NCBI GenBank assembly: GCA_900315125.1
Contig: OMXT01000094.1
Location: forward strand, 1-33,498
Direction: 5' to 3'
Length of the DNA stretch: 33,498 nucleotides
Origin: an uncultured Eubacteriales bacterium
GTDB lineage: Bacteria > Bacillota > Clostridia > Peptostreptococcales > Anaerovoracaceae
Shown: piece after piece, positions 1 through 7,592 of the stretch
How the letters are laid out: every line of letters begins with the position of its first letter
How positions within the stretch are numbered: the stretch's first letter is position 1
The notes under the pieces: generated by a model
Told to the model about the DNA's origin: nothing
The model's input: only the letters and a program-made list of their open reading frames with translations
Databases searched by the model: none
Made by a program: the position numbers and the translations under genes

Positions 1-103
1 ATCACAAGAAGGTGGCCTCTATTTTATTCTCTCGGATTATCCTCTTCTCCCTAAAACCTCCACATCTATTTTACACTAACCTTCATACCCCTTCTGCTCA
101 TTC

Positions 104-137
104 AGTGCTATAATAAAGGCATTATTACAAGGAGGAT
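104..137 (+). promoter_or_regulatory. Extended -10 promoter and RBS of the M29 aminopeptidase gene
   Basis: A perfect TATAAT at 109-114 is preceded by TGC (106-108), which makes an extended -10 element. No good -35 hexamer stands 17 bases upstream. AAGGAGG lies at 129-135, about ten bases before the ATG at 146. Called from sequence pattern only. Confidence 0.5.
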
Positions 138-145
138 TTTCATTT

Positions 146-1255
146 ATGGAACAGCGCATAGAAAAACTGGCGAAGCTTCTGGTCAACTATTCCTGCCGGC
201 TCCAGCCGAAGGAAAAGATACTGATCGAATATACAGGGACTGAATGTGAGCCACTGATCCGCCAGATTGTAAAGGAAGTTTACATTGCCGGCGGCTATCC
301 TTATGTCAACGGGGCAAACCGCCGCATATCCCGGGAGATCCTGCTGGGAGCAAGTGATGAGCAGCTGAAATTCCGGGCGGAATACGAGATGGCTCAGATG
401 AAGGGCATGGACGCTTATATCGCCGTAAGAGAAGACGGCAACGTGTCGGAATACGCCGATGTGCCTGCGGCGAACCTGAGCCTCTATGAGCGGATCATGA
501 GTCCGGTGCTGGATGAGCGTGTGGATCATACCAAGTGGGTGATCCTCCGCTATCCCAACGGTTCCATGGCTCAGCTGGCTCAGATGAGCCAGGAGGCCTT
601 CGAGGATTTCTTCTTCGATGTGTGCACACTGGATTACGGGAAGATGGCACGGGCCATGGATCCCCTGGTTGACCTTATGAATCATACAGACAAAGTGCAC
701 ATCCTGGGACCGGATACGGATCTGACATTTTCCATTGCCGGCATCCCCGCAGTGAAATGCGCCGGCGAGTGCAACATCCCCGACGGCGAGGTCTATACCG
801 CTCCGGTGCGTGAGTCCATGAACGGACACATTCATTACAATACCCGATCCCTTGAGGCGGGATTCGTATTCAGCGACATCCGTTTTGATATAGAGAACGG
901 AAAAATTGTAAAAGCCGCAGCCAATGACGACGAACGGATCAACCACATCCTGGACACCGACGAGGGAGCACGGTACTTCGGCGAATTCTCCTTCGGCCTG
1001 AACCCTTATGTACAGGAGCCTATGCTGGACACCCTGTTCGATGAGAAGATCAACGGCAGTTTCCATCTGACCCCGGGCATGTGCTACGAGGATGCTCCCA
1101 ACGGGAACAAATCCGCGGTCCACTGGGACCTCGTCATGATCCAGCGGCCGGAGCACGGCGGCGGAGAGATCTGGTTCGACGATAAACTCGTCCGCAAGGA
1201 CGGCCGGTTCGTCCTGTCCGAGCTGGAAGGACTGAATCCGGAAAATCTGAAATAG
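146..1255 (+). CDS. M29-family metallo-aminopeptidase
   Basis: The 369-residue protein resembles clostridial M29 (AmpS/PepT-type thermophilic) aminopeptidases, cytoplasmic enzymes that remove N-terminal residues from peptides using a two-metal centre. The family architecture is visible: an N-terminal Rossmann-like half (IEYTGTECEPLIRQI, DAYIAVREDGN), then the metal-binding half with CNIPDGEVYTAP (metal Glu), GEFSFGLNP, and GSFHLTPG followed by Tyr and AVHWDLVM, which carry the His, Tyr, His and Asp ligands expected of M29. The length is slightly short of the usual 370-410. The ATG at 146 has a strong RBS and no better alternative. The gene stands alone, ends at a strong hairpin terminator, and faces a convergent flavoprotein gene. 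Family assignment is confident; peptide preference is unknown. Confidence 0.9.
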   Translation: MEQRIEKLAKLLVNYSCRLQPKEKILIEYTGTECEPLIRQIVKEVYIAGGYPYVNGANRRISREILLGASDEQLKFRAEYEMAQMKGMDAYIAVREDGNVSEYADVPAANLSLYERIMSPVLDERVDHTKWVILRYPNGSMAQLAQMSQEAFEDFFFDVCTLDYGKMARAMDPLVDLMNHTDKVHILGPDTDLTFSIAGIPAVKCAGECNIPDGEVYTAPVRESMNGHIHYNTRSLEAGFVFSDIRFDIENGKIVKAAANDDERINHILDTDEGARYFGEFSFGLNPYVQEPMLDTLFDEKINGSFHLTPGMCYEDAPNGNKSAVHWDLVMIQRPEHGGGEIWFDDKLVRKDGRFVLSELEGLNPENLK

Positions 1256-1264
1256 CTTTATATC

Positions 1265-1307
1265 ACAAAGGCCTGACCGGCTGTATTCCGCCCGGTCAGG
1301 CCTTTGT
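1265..1307. terminator. Bidirectional intrinsic terminator between convergent genes
   Basis: A perfect 16-bp stem (1265-1280 with 1292-1307, arms starting ACAAAGGCCTGACCGG) encloses an 11-base loop. The outer part of the stem is A-rich on one arm and T-rich on the other, so it can serve both the aminopeptidase gene and the flavoprotein gene. Confidence 0.85.
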
Positions 1308-1318
1308 TCTCTAAATAA

Positions 1319-1888
1319 TTATGCAAGCAGCCATTCTGCCATCTCGTCAGCAGCAGCCAGATCCTCCGGCTTATTCATGATGCTGCCCGGCTCATTGGCG
1401 TCGCCGGCACAGTGTGCCTTGTAATCCGTGAAGCCTGCTGCCGCGAATCCCTTCAGGTTCTCCTCAACCATCTGTGCATAGGCATCTGCTGGTCCGAATC
1501 CGCAGAAGAAGTATCCTGCGATCTTCTTATCTTTGCGTCCTGCCATGGAAAGATCCGGCTGTGTAAAGTCCATGAAGGAATATGTTCTGTCCAGGAATGC
1601 CTTGATCTGTGCCGGGAACTGGCTGTAGTAAACCGGTGAGATCAGCAGCACTGCGTCACAGGAATCGATAAGGGGGATCAGCTCTGTGAACGCGTCCTTC
1701 TGTACACAGTTCGGTGTGTGTGACTTCTTACAGAAATTGCAGGCAAGACATGGGTTCACCTTCTGCTCCGCAATGTTGAGTACCGTTACTTCTGCCTTTC
1801 CCTGCAGCTGGTCCACCAGTTTCTTCTCCAATGCGTAAGAATTACCGTTTCTTCTCAGGCTTCCGTTTACGATCAGTACTTTCTTCAT
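1319..1888 (-). CDS. Flavodoxin-fold iron-sulfur flavoprotein (NADPH-dependent FMN reductase family)
   Basis: The 189-residue protein starts with the flavodoxin-like strand and phosphate loop KVLIVNGSLRRNGNSYAL. It then has a compact cysteine motif CLACNFCKKSHTPNC (CX2CX2CX7C), as in the iron-sulfur flavoprotein (Isf) family, followed by SPVYYSQFPAQIKAFLDR, the typical FMN-contacting segment. It is probably a cytoplasmic FMN and [4Fe-4S] electron carrier or reductase; its physiological partner is unknown. The start at 1888 is chosen because GGGAGG (1895-1900) is six bases upstream; an upstream in-frame ATG at 1918 lacks an RBS. It is monocistronic, with a strong promoter and a dyad at the expected start point. 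Family confident, substrate unknown. Confidence 0.85.
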   Translation of the reverse strand: MKKVLIVNGSLRRNGNSYALEKKLVDQLQGKAEVTVLNIAEQKVNPCLACNFCKKSHTPNCVQKDAFTELIPLIDSCDAVLLISPVYYSQFPAQIKAFLDRTYSFMDFTQPDLSMAGRKDKKIAGYFFCGFGPADAYAQMVEENLKGFAAAGFTDYKAHCAGDANEPGSIMNKPEDLAAADEMAEWLLA

Positions 1889-1972
1889 AATCATCCTCCC
1901 TGGAACCTCATATTCCATTCACTTCATTTACTGCATCAGCATCAGCTTTAATAAACTGTCTTCGGCTTTAGT

Positions 1973-2024
1973 TGTAATATTATTTATTACATGTTTATGA
2001 TACCACATATGCTCCGTTTGTCAA
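1973..2024 (-). promoter_or_regulatory. Promoter with overlapping operator-like dyad for the iron-sulfur flavoprotein gene
   Basis: On the minus strand there is TTGACA (2024-2019), a 16-base spacer, and an extended -10 TGG-TATCAT (2002-1997). Directly downstream, around the expected start point, is a perfect 7-bp inverted repeat TGTAATA-N5-TATTACA (1973-1991). A dyad at +1 is a typical repressor site. The regulator is not encoded next to it. Confidence 0.65.
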
Positions 2025-2080
2025 TAGATATTTCATAAGATTTTCAGAAATTTGTGCTGCTGCGGGCCATATATTACCTA

Positions 2081-2109
2081 TTGACTCAGTATGTTTATAG
2101 GGTTATACT
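2081..2109 (+). promoter_or_regulatory. Promoter of the cysteine synthase fusion operon
   Basis: TTGACT (2081-2086), a 17-base spacer and TATACT (2104-2109) give a near-consensus vegetative promoter about 70 bases upstream of the ATG at 2178. It points away from the divergent flavoprotein promoter. Confidence 0.7.
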
Positions 2110-2177
2110 GTTAGTTAATCCGAACAAGCAATAAATCACAGAATAGAAATCAGCAGAAAGGCAGTTGATACGCAGCT

Positions 2178-3668
2178 ATGAGAGTCGCAGATAATATGAT
2201 AGAACTGGTGGGTCGGACGCCTATGGTCCGGCTGAGCCGGAAAACCAACCCCTATGACGCAGAAATTTTCCTGAAGCTGGAATACTACAACTCCATGTCC
2301 TCGATCAAGGACCGTGTAGGCATCGCCATGCTGGAGGATGCGGAGCGGCGGGGCGTGATCAAGCCGGGGGCCACGATCATCGAGCCCACCAGCGGTAATA
2401 CGGGCATCGGCCTTGCCTTTGCCTGCGCGATCAAGGGATATCACCTGATCCTGACCATGCCGGAGACCATGAGTATAGAGCGGCGCATGATCCTCAGTGC
2501 CCTGGGCGCTGAGATCGTCCTGACAGAAGCTTATTCCAACATGGTGGGCTCCGTTAAGAAAGCGAAGGAGCTGAATCGGGAGATCCCCGGTTCCTGGATT
2601 CCGGATCAGTTTTCCAACCCGGCAAACGCTCAGGCCCATCGGGATACGACCGGTCCGGAGATCTGGGAGGACACGGATGGAACGGTGGATATCTTCGTGG
2701 CGGGCGTAGGGACCGGGGGCACCCTGACAGGCGTCGGCGAGGTCCTGAAAAAGAAAAAGCCCGAGGTAAAGGTCGTCGCCGTGGAGCCCTTCAAATCCGC
2801 AGTCCTTTCCGGGGGCAAAGCCTATCCTCACCGGATCCAGGGCATCGGCGCCGGGTTCATTCCCGACGTAATGAATATGGGCATCGTGGATGACATCCTT
2901 ACGGTGATCGACGAGGACGCCAGCAAATATGCTCACCTGCTGGCAGAAAACGACGGGATCCTCTGCGGCATTTCCGGCGCGGCCAATGTCTGGGCTGCGG
3001 TAGAACTGGCGAAACGCCCGGAAAATAAAGGAAAGACCATCGTCACCGTCCTTCCGGACAGCGGCGAACGCTACCTTTCCACCTGGCTGTACGAGGATTT
3101 TGCCAAGAACGCGGATAAGAACGAGAGCCGTCTGAACAACGAGATCCTGAACACACTGGACGAGAACCTTCCGAAATCCGTGGCTCTTTCCGTCAGATAT
3201 TTTCAAAACGGTCTTTACTGCAGCGAGGCGATCCTCCGGGCTTTCAATGAGGTCTATGAACTGGGATTTCCGGAAGATCAGTATAAGGTCTCTACCCCCT
3301 TCGGATCCGGCCTGGGTGAATCCGGATGCTCCTGCGGCGCCGTTACCGGCGGCGTCATGGTCCTTGGGCTTGTCTGCGGCAGGACCCATAACTATGAATC
3401 GGAGCGTGTCTCCTTCACGGCAGTGAACGAGCTTCACGACCGGTTCCGCAAGGCCCACAAAGCCCTGTGCTGCCGGATCCTGACGAAGGATGTGGAGTGG
3501 AATTCCGCCGAGCACAAGCTTCGCTGCGAGAAACTGGTGCAGGATGCGGCGGAGATCACGGAGGATATCATCCAGCGGGAGCTGAAGGAATACCTTCCGG
3601 CCAGCGGCGGCAAACAGCTGGAGGAGAAGAAGAAGTACATCAACAATCCGAAGAAGATCCGGATCTGA
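2178..3668 (+). CDS. Cysteine synthase fused to a C-terminal C_GCAxxG_C_C redox domain
   Basis: The chain has 496 residues. Residues 1 to about 310 form a complete O-acetylserine sulfhydrylase-type fold: PLP lysine K44 in SSIKDRVG, the substrate loop TSGNTG (71-76), the phosphate loop GVGTGGT (176-182) and the C-terminal SGERY. After a charged linker, residues 335-470 are a C_GCAxxG_C_C family domain (PF09719 type) with C348, the CGAVTGG motif at C386, C400, C431/C432 and C450. Stand-alone CysK is about 310 residues, so the extra 185 residues are a true fusion. The family role is cysteine formation from an activated serine and sulfide; I infer that the redox domain delivers sulfur or reducing power. 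The RBS is weak (GAAAGG), but the N-terminus matches CysK. A second, unfused cysK lies at 14.0-14.9 kb. Confidence 0.88.
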   Translation: MRVADNMIELVGRTPMVRLSRKTNPYDAEIFLKLEYYNSMSSIKDRVGIAMLEDAERRGVIKPGATIIEPTSGNTGIGLAFACAIKGYHLILTMPETMSIERRMILSALGAEIVLTEAYSNMVGSVKKAKELNREIPGSWIPDQFSNPANAQAHRDTTGPEIWEDTDGTVDIFVAGVGTGGTLTGVGEVLKKKKPEVKVVAVEPFKSAVLSGGKAYPHRIQGIGAGFIPDVMNMGIVDDILTVIDEDASKYAHLLAENDGILCGISGAANVWAAVELAKRPENKGKTIVTVLPDSGERYLSTWLYEDFAKNADKNESRLNNEILNTLDENLPKSVALSVRYFQNGLYCSEAILRAFNEVYELGFPEDQYKVSTPFGSGLGESGCSCGAVTGGVMVLGLVCGRTHNYESERVSFTAVNELHDRFRKAHKALCCRILTKDVEWNSAEHKLRCEKLVQDAAEITEDIIQRELKEYLPASGGKQLEEKKKYINNPKKIRI

Positions 3669-3688
3669 TGCATACAGGAAGACTGATC

Positions 3689-4729
3689 ATGAGCGATCTC
3701 GAAAAACTGAAAGAATACACAGAGCGACAGTTCTTCCGGGATGCCCTGGGTGTCCCGGAAGGGGCTCAGGTCGAACTGAAAGACCTGGCTCAGGGGGAAT
3801 ATCACAGGAATTTCCTGATTTCTTTTCCCACTAAGTACGGAAACGGCAGCGCAGCGCCTGTCCCTGACAGGAAACTTGTGCTCCGGGTGAATTACGGCAG
3901 TCAGATGCATCTTCTCCATCAGATCGAGTACGAATATCAGGCTCTGAAGGCGCTGGAACCTTCCGGAAGAACGCCCCGTCCGGTCTTTGTTGACGGAAGC
4001 AGAAAATACTTTCCCCAGGGAATCCTGGTGATGGGATTTCTGCCGGGCAGACCGCTGGATTACGACCGGGACATGGCGGAGGCGGCAAAGGCGCTCGCGG
4101 ACATACACAGCACCCCGGTTCCTGACCCTTCTTTTCTTGTGACCGGCGAGTCGCCGATCCACGACATTCTGGACGAATGCCGTGATATGTTCGCCGTGTA
4201 TGAGGCTTCCGAATTATGTGATCCCCGAACGGCAGCCCGCATCCGGCCCATGATGGTACTTGCCCGCCGAAAAGCCGACAGCCTGACGGACCGGAGCTGG
4301 CAGCGCGTACTCATCAATACGGAGCTCAATAATCATAATTTTATCGTGGACGAGTCCGGAGACGTATCCGTGATCGACTGGGAGAAGCCGCTCTGGGGCG
4401 ACCCTGCCCAGGATCTGGGACACATGCTGGCGCCTACGACGACATACTGGAAGACCGATAAGATTCTGACTTTTGAAGAGGCGGCGCAGTTTGCAGACCA
4501 GTATGCGGAAGCCGCCGGCAGCAGGATCCGTCTCGGGCGATTCCTGGAGAGGCTTCGGACGTTCCTCCAGGTCACATGCATGCGGGGCGTCACCTGGTGC
4601 TCCATGGCATGGGTGGAATACAACCGGCCGGGCCGCGAACTGCGGAATGAATATACGTATAAGAAGCTGAAATCATATCTTTCACCGGATTTTCTCGATG
4701 CCCTGGAAGATTACATGCGCAGCGAATAA
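3689..4729 (+). CDS. APH-fold small-molecule phosphotransferase, variant catalytic loop
   Basis: The 346-residue protein resembles aminoglycoside phosphotransferase/choline kinase-like enzymes. The C-terminal lobe shows the expected order: a catalytic loop at NTELNNHN (210-217), then VSVIDWEKPLWGD with the metal Asp D230, then QDLGHML. The usual HxDxxxxN loop is altered: His is replaced by N210 and the catalytic Asp by E212, while N217 is kept. ATG 3689 is preferred because AGGAAG lies eight bases upstream; an ATG at 3668 overlaps the previous stop (TGATG) and is an alternative. The gene sits in an operon behind the cysteine synthase fusion. The substrate is unknown; by fold and context candidates include thiamine, methylthioribose or an amino alcohol. 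Antibiotic resistance is not implied. Confidence 0.75.
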   Translation: MSDLEKLKEYTERQFFRDALGVPEGAQVELKDLAQGEYHRNFLISFPTKYGNGSAAPVPDRKLVLRVNYGSQMHLLHQIEYEYQALKALEPSGRTPRPVFVDGSRKYFPQGILVMGFLPGRPLDYDRDMAEAAKALADIHSTPVPDPSFLVTGESPIHDILDECRDMFAVYEASELCDPRTAARIRPMMVLARRKADSLTDRSWQRVLINTELNNHNFIVDESGDVSVIDWEKPLWGDPAQDLGHMLAPTTTYWKTDKILTFEEAAQFADQYAEAAGSRIRLGRFLERLRTFLQVTCMRGVTWCSMAWVEYNRPGRELRNEYTYKKLKSYLSPDFLDALEDYMRSE

Positions 4730-4793
4730 ACTGCACATAAAAAGACAGCAAGTTATTATTCAATATATATATAGAGAAAGTGAGGCTTACATT

Positions 4794-5249
4794 ATGGCAG
4801 ACATTCAGGTAAAGAAAGAGCTGGAACAGCTGGCGGCGGATTCCTTCGCAGACGGACTCCACTGCTCCCAGGTAACATTCGGTTATGCTGCGAAGAAGCT
4901 GGGGTTTGATGAAGAAACCGCCCGCAAGATTGGCGCGGCCTTCGGAGGCGGCATGTTCAACGGCGAGCGCTGCGGCGCGCTGGCCGGCGCAATGATGGGG
5001 CTTTCCCTGGCCTACGGCCATTATTCTAAGGAAACCAAGTCTAATGAAGCGAAACTGACGGAGAAGCGGGTGGAACTGGAGAAGAAGTTCAAGGATGCCT
5101 TCGGCTCCTACTACTGCGCGGATATCATCGGCGCCAATATCGGAACGGAAGAAGGCCGCAAGCGGTTTGTGGAAGAGAATCTGGCAAAAGACTGCCCTGC
5201 CCTGACCGGCTACGTATGTCAGCTTCTGGACGAACTTCTGGACGACTGA
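4794..5249 (+). CDS. C_GCAxxG_C_C family redox protein
   Basis: The 151-residue protein is a stand-alone member of the family fused to cysteine synthase at 2178. It has C24 (LHCSQ), the signature RCGALAGA with C60, then C108 (YYCAD), C134 and C142. It is probably a cytoplasmic helical redox or metal-binding protein; no enzyme activity is established for the family that I can state. The start at 4794 is preceded by GTGAGG at a suitable distance; an in-frame ATG upstream at 4698 lies inside the previous gene. Its stop overlaps the next gene's ATG (TGATG), which implies translational coupling. The repeated order redox protein then phosphotransferase suggests the two act on one pathway. Confidence 0.82.
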   Translation: MADIQVKKELEQLAADSFADGLHCSQVTFGYAAKKLGFDEETARKIGAAFGGGMFNGERCGALAGAMMGLSLAYGHYSKETKSNEAKLTEKRVELEKKFKDAFGSYYCADIIGANIGTEEGRKRFVEENLAKDCPALTGYVCQLLDELLDD

Positions 5250-6085
5250 TGCGGACAGCCATGGCAGCCCTCAGCAGTCGGACGAATCTAATAACAAAGA
5301 CCGGACCTGCCGATGCTCCCGTCATCCGCAAGACATACCGCGAGCAGCTCATATCGTATGACGAACGCTGGCCTCTGTCCCGCCGGTATGCGGAAGAATC
5401 CGCATACCGGCTTTTGGCTGCGGTCATCCGGGAGCATTTCCCGGACACCCTGGCTGTTCCCCAAATTCTAGACTTTCCCGCAGCTTCAGGCGCATCCGCC
5501 GATGAAGCAGTACTCCTCCTGGAATATATCGACGCGCCTTCCCTTCTGGAACTGCTGACCGACCCGGGCGCATCACCGGACAGCCTGCCCTCCCGCAAGA
5601 TCCTGCAGGATCTCTTCTCAATGCTCTTTATGATACAGCGGATTCCATATGAATCCCTTTCCCTTGAATTCCAGCGTCTCCTGACCGATCAGCAGCCTAT
5701 CGCCGAATGCATGTACCGGAACAAATGCAGCGGCCAGCCGCCAGTGCTGACCCATGCTCCCTGGTATCTCTGCCTCGGCGACGTCAGTCTGAATAATCTG
5801 CTGTATGACGGCAGACGCATCTGGCTCCTGGATCACGAATGCGTTCACATGGGTTACTTTGGCTACGATGCCGGCCAGCTCCTGGGAATGACGAAGAGCC
5901 TCTGTGAAACCGCATCCAGTTCTGACCCAGCCTGCTGCCTTCAGCAGTTCCTGAGCATGATGATCCAGGCTTCCGCAAATGTATTCAGCGAGAGCGGACC
6001 CCGGAACGCTCTCCGCACCTGGACCGAGCGTTTCCGAGCATACTACGCCGGTCTTGACGGTTCTCCCCTTGTGTGCTACGATTGA
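5249..6085 (+). CDS. APH-fold phosphotransferase, second copy
   Basis: The 278-residue protein is distantly similar to the phosphotransferase at 3689. The kinase-like core is recognisable: LLEYIDAPSLLELL (hinge), CLGDVSLNNLL with catalytic D178 and N183, and IWLLDHE with metal D195, then YDAGQLLG. The His of HxD is Leu/Gly here, but unlike the 3689 protein the catalytic Asp is present. The ATG at 5249 overlaps the preceding stop (TGATG); ATG at 5261 is an alternative. No RBS is seen in front of it, so coupling to the upstream gene is likely. The gene is followed by an intrinsic terminator that ends the operon before thiC. The substrate is unknown. Confidence 0.72.
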   Translation: MRTAMAALSSRTNLITKTGPADAPVIRKTYREQLISYDERWPLSRRYAEESAYRLLAAVIREHFPDTLAVPQILDFPAASGASADEAVLLLEYIDAPSLLELLTDPGASPDSLPSRKILQDLFSMLFMIQRIPYESLSLEFQRLLTDQQPIAECMYRNKCSGQPPVLTHAPWYLCLGDVSLNNLLYDGRRIWLLDHECVHMGYFGYDAGQLLGMTKSLCETASSSDPACCLQQFLSMMIQASANVFSESGPRNALRTWTERFRAYYAGLDGSPLVCYD

Positions 6086-6089
6086 TTCA

Positions 6090-6116
6090 ACGGATCCTCC
6101 GGGATCCGTCTTTTTT
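6090..6116 (+). terminator. Intrinsic terminator ending the redox/phosphotransferase operon
   Basis: An 8-bp stem ACGGATCC (6090-6097) pairs with GGATCCGT (6102-6109) around a TCCG loop and is followed by C and six T residues (6111-6116). It separates the phosphotransferase gene from thiC. Confidence 0.85.
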
Positions 6117-6178
6117 ACTGCATGCGGCCTGTCGGGAGCACCACTTCAGGCATTACTCAGAAAGGAGCGTAAGGTACT

Positions 6179-7507
6179 TTGGAAAACAACAGCAATACAA
6201 GAAATTACCATACCCAGATGGAAGCAGCGCGGATGGGCATCATCACCCCGGAGATGGAAACCGTCGCGAAGAAGGAGAACCAGCCCGCCGAGGACATCCG
6301 CGCGCGGGTAGCGAAGGGCACCGTCTGCATCCCGGCGAACCGCCTCCATACCTGCCTCGATCCAAACGGCATCGGCTCATCCCTTAAGACGAAGATCAAT
6401 GTCAACCTTGGGATCAGCCGGGACTGCAAGGATTATGACATAGAAATGCAGAAAGTGATGAGCGCCGTCAATCTTGGGGCTGAGGCGATCATGGATCTTT
6501 CCAGCCACGGAAACACGGAGCCCTTCCGGGTCAAACTCACCCACGAGTGCCCTGCCATGATCGGCACCGTTCCCGTCTACGATTCCGTCATCCACTATCA
6601 GAGAGACCTGAACACGCTGACGGCGAAGGACTTCATCGATGTGATCCGCCTCCATGCGGAAAACGGCGTGGATTTCGTCACACTGCACTGCGGTCTGAAC
6701 CGCAAGACCATAGAAGAGATCCGGAACGGAAAGAGAAAAATGAACATCGTATCCAGAGGCGGTTCCCTGGTATTCGCCTGGATGTCCATGACCGGAGAAG
6801 AGAACCCGTTCTATGAATATTACGATGACATCCTCGATATCTGCAGAGAATACGATGTGACCATTTCTCTCGGCGACGCCTGCCGTCCGGGCTGCCTGGC
6901 AGACGCCACAGATTCCAGCCAGATCGGCGAACTGCTGCGCCTGGGTGAACTTACTGAGCGTGCATGGGAGAAAGACGTTCAGGTCATGGTCGAGGGGCCG
7001 GGCCACGTCCCCATGGACCAGATCGCTGCCAACATGAAGATCGAGCAGACCATCTGCCACGGCGCGCCCTTCTATGTGCTGGGGCCCCTGGTCACAGACA
7101 TCGCTCCCGGATATGACCACATCACCGCGGCCATCGGCGGAGCCATCGCTGCAATGAGCGGCGCCGCGTTCCTCTGCTATGTTACTCCGGCGGAACACCT
7201 TGCCCTTCCCAATGTAGATGACGTGCGCACCGGCATCATCGCTTCCAAGATCGCTGCCCACGCGGCGGATATCGCCAAGGGCCTGCCCGGCGCAAGGGAC
7301 ATCGACGACCGCATGGCCGACGCCCGCCGCAAACTGGACTGGGACGAACAGTGGAAGTACTGCCTCGATCCCGGGACCGCCAAGGCGATCCGCGATTCCC
7401 GCGCTCCCGAGGACGATCACGGTGATACGTGCTCCATGTGCGGCAAGTTCTGCGCGGTGCGTTCCATTAACAAAGCCCTGGCTGGCGAGATGATCGATAT
7501 TCTGTAG
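6179..7507 (+). CDS. thiC: Phosphomethylpyrimidine synthase ThiC (short anaerobic type)
   Basis: The 442-residue protein is a radical-SAM-like ThiC, which converts aminoimidazole ribotide to hydroxymethylpyrimidine phosphate for thiamine synthesis. Seen are GTVCIPAN near the N-terminus, GAEAIMDLSSHGN, VDFVTLHCG, LGDACRPG, VMVEGPGHVPMDQI, YDHITAAIGG and a C-terminal iron-sulfur motif C418-X2-C421-X3-C425. That spacing is one residue shorter than the CX2CX4C of long ThiC proteins. The start is a TTG at 6179, with AAAGGAG at 6161-6167; no ATG fits the N-terminus. No TPP-riboswitch-like leader is visible between the upstream terminator and the start. The ThiC paralogues BzaA/B/F, which make 5-hydroxybenzimidazole, cannot be excluded, but no cobamide genes are adjacent. 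Confidence 0.9.
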   Translation: MENNSNTRNYHTQMEAARMGIITPEMETVAKKENQPAEDIRARVAKGTVCIPANRLHTCLDPNGIGSSLKTKINVNLGISRDCKDYDIEMQKVMSAVNLGAEAIMDLSSHGNTEPFRVKLTHECPAMIGTVPVYDSVIHYQRDLNTLTAKDFIDVIRLHAENGVDFVTLHCGLNRKTIEEIRNGKRKMNIVSRGGSLVFAWMSMTGEENPFYEYYDDILDICREYDVTISLGDACRPGCLADATDSSQIGELLRLGELTERAWEKDVQVMVEGPGHVPMDQIAANMKIEQTICHGAPFYVLGPLVTDIAPGYDHITAAIGGAIAAMSGAAFLCYVTPAEHLALPNVDDVRTGIIASKIAAHAADIAKGLPGARDIDDRMADARRKLDWDEQWKYCLDPGTAKAIRDSRAPEDDHGDTCSMCGKFCAVRSINKALAGEMIDIL

Positions 7508-7526
7508 AGGAACTTCCATTCAGACA

Positions 7527-7583
7527 TAAAAAGAGGACGATCCCAAAAGTGATTTAATGACTGCTGAGACCGTCCTTCTTTTA
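7527..7583. terminator. Bidirectional terminator between thiC and the convergent dehydrogenase gene
   Basis: A 16-position imperfect stem (7527-7542 with 7568-7583, core GAGGACG/CGTCCTT) has two mismatches and one G-U pair. A run of A precedes it and a T-rich run follows, so it can end both thiC and the minus-strand gene that stops at 7593. Confidence 0.7.
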
Positions 7584-7592
7584 TTGTTTTCA

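Noticed and set aside
140-1156. Long minus-strand frame opposite the aminopeptidase
   Set aside because: Antisense shadow created by codon bias; no RBS and no recognisable protein, whereas the plus-strand gene has clear family motifs.
2136-3515. 459-codon minus-strand frame opposite the cysteine synthase fusion
   Set aside because: Shadow frame; the plus strand has complete PLP and redox motifs and a promoter.
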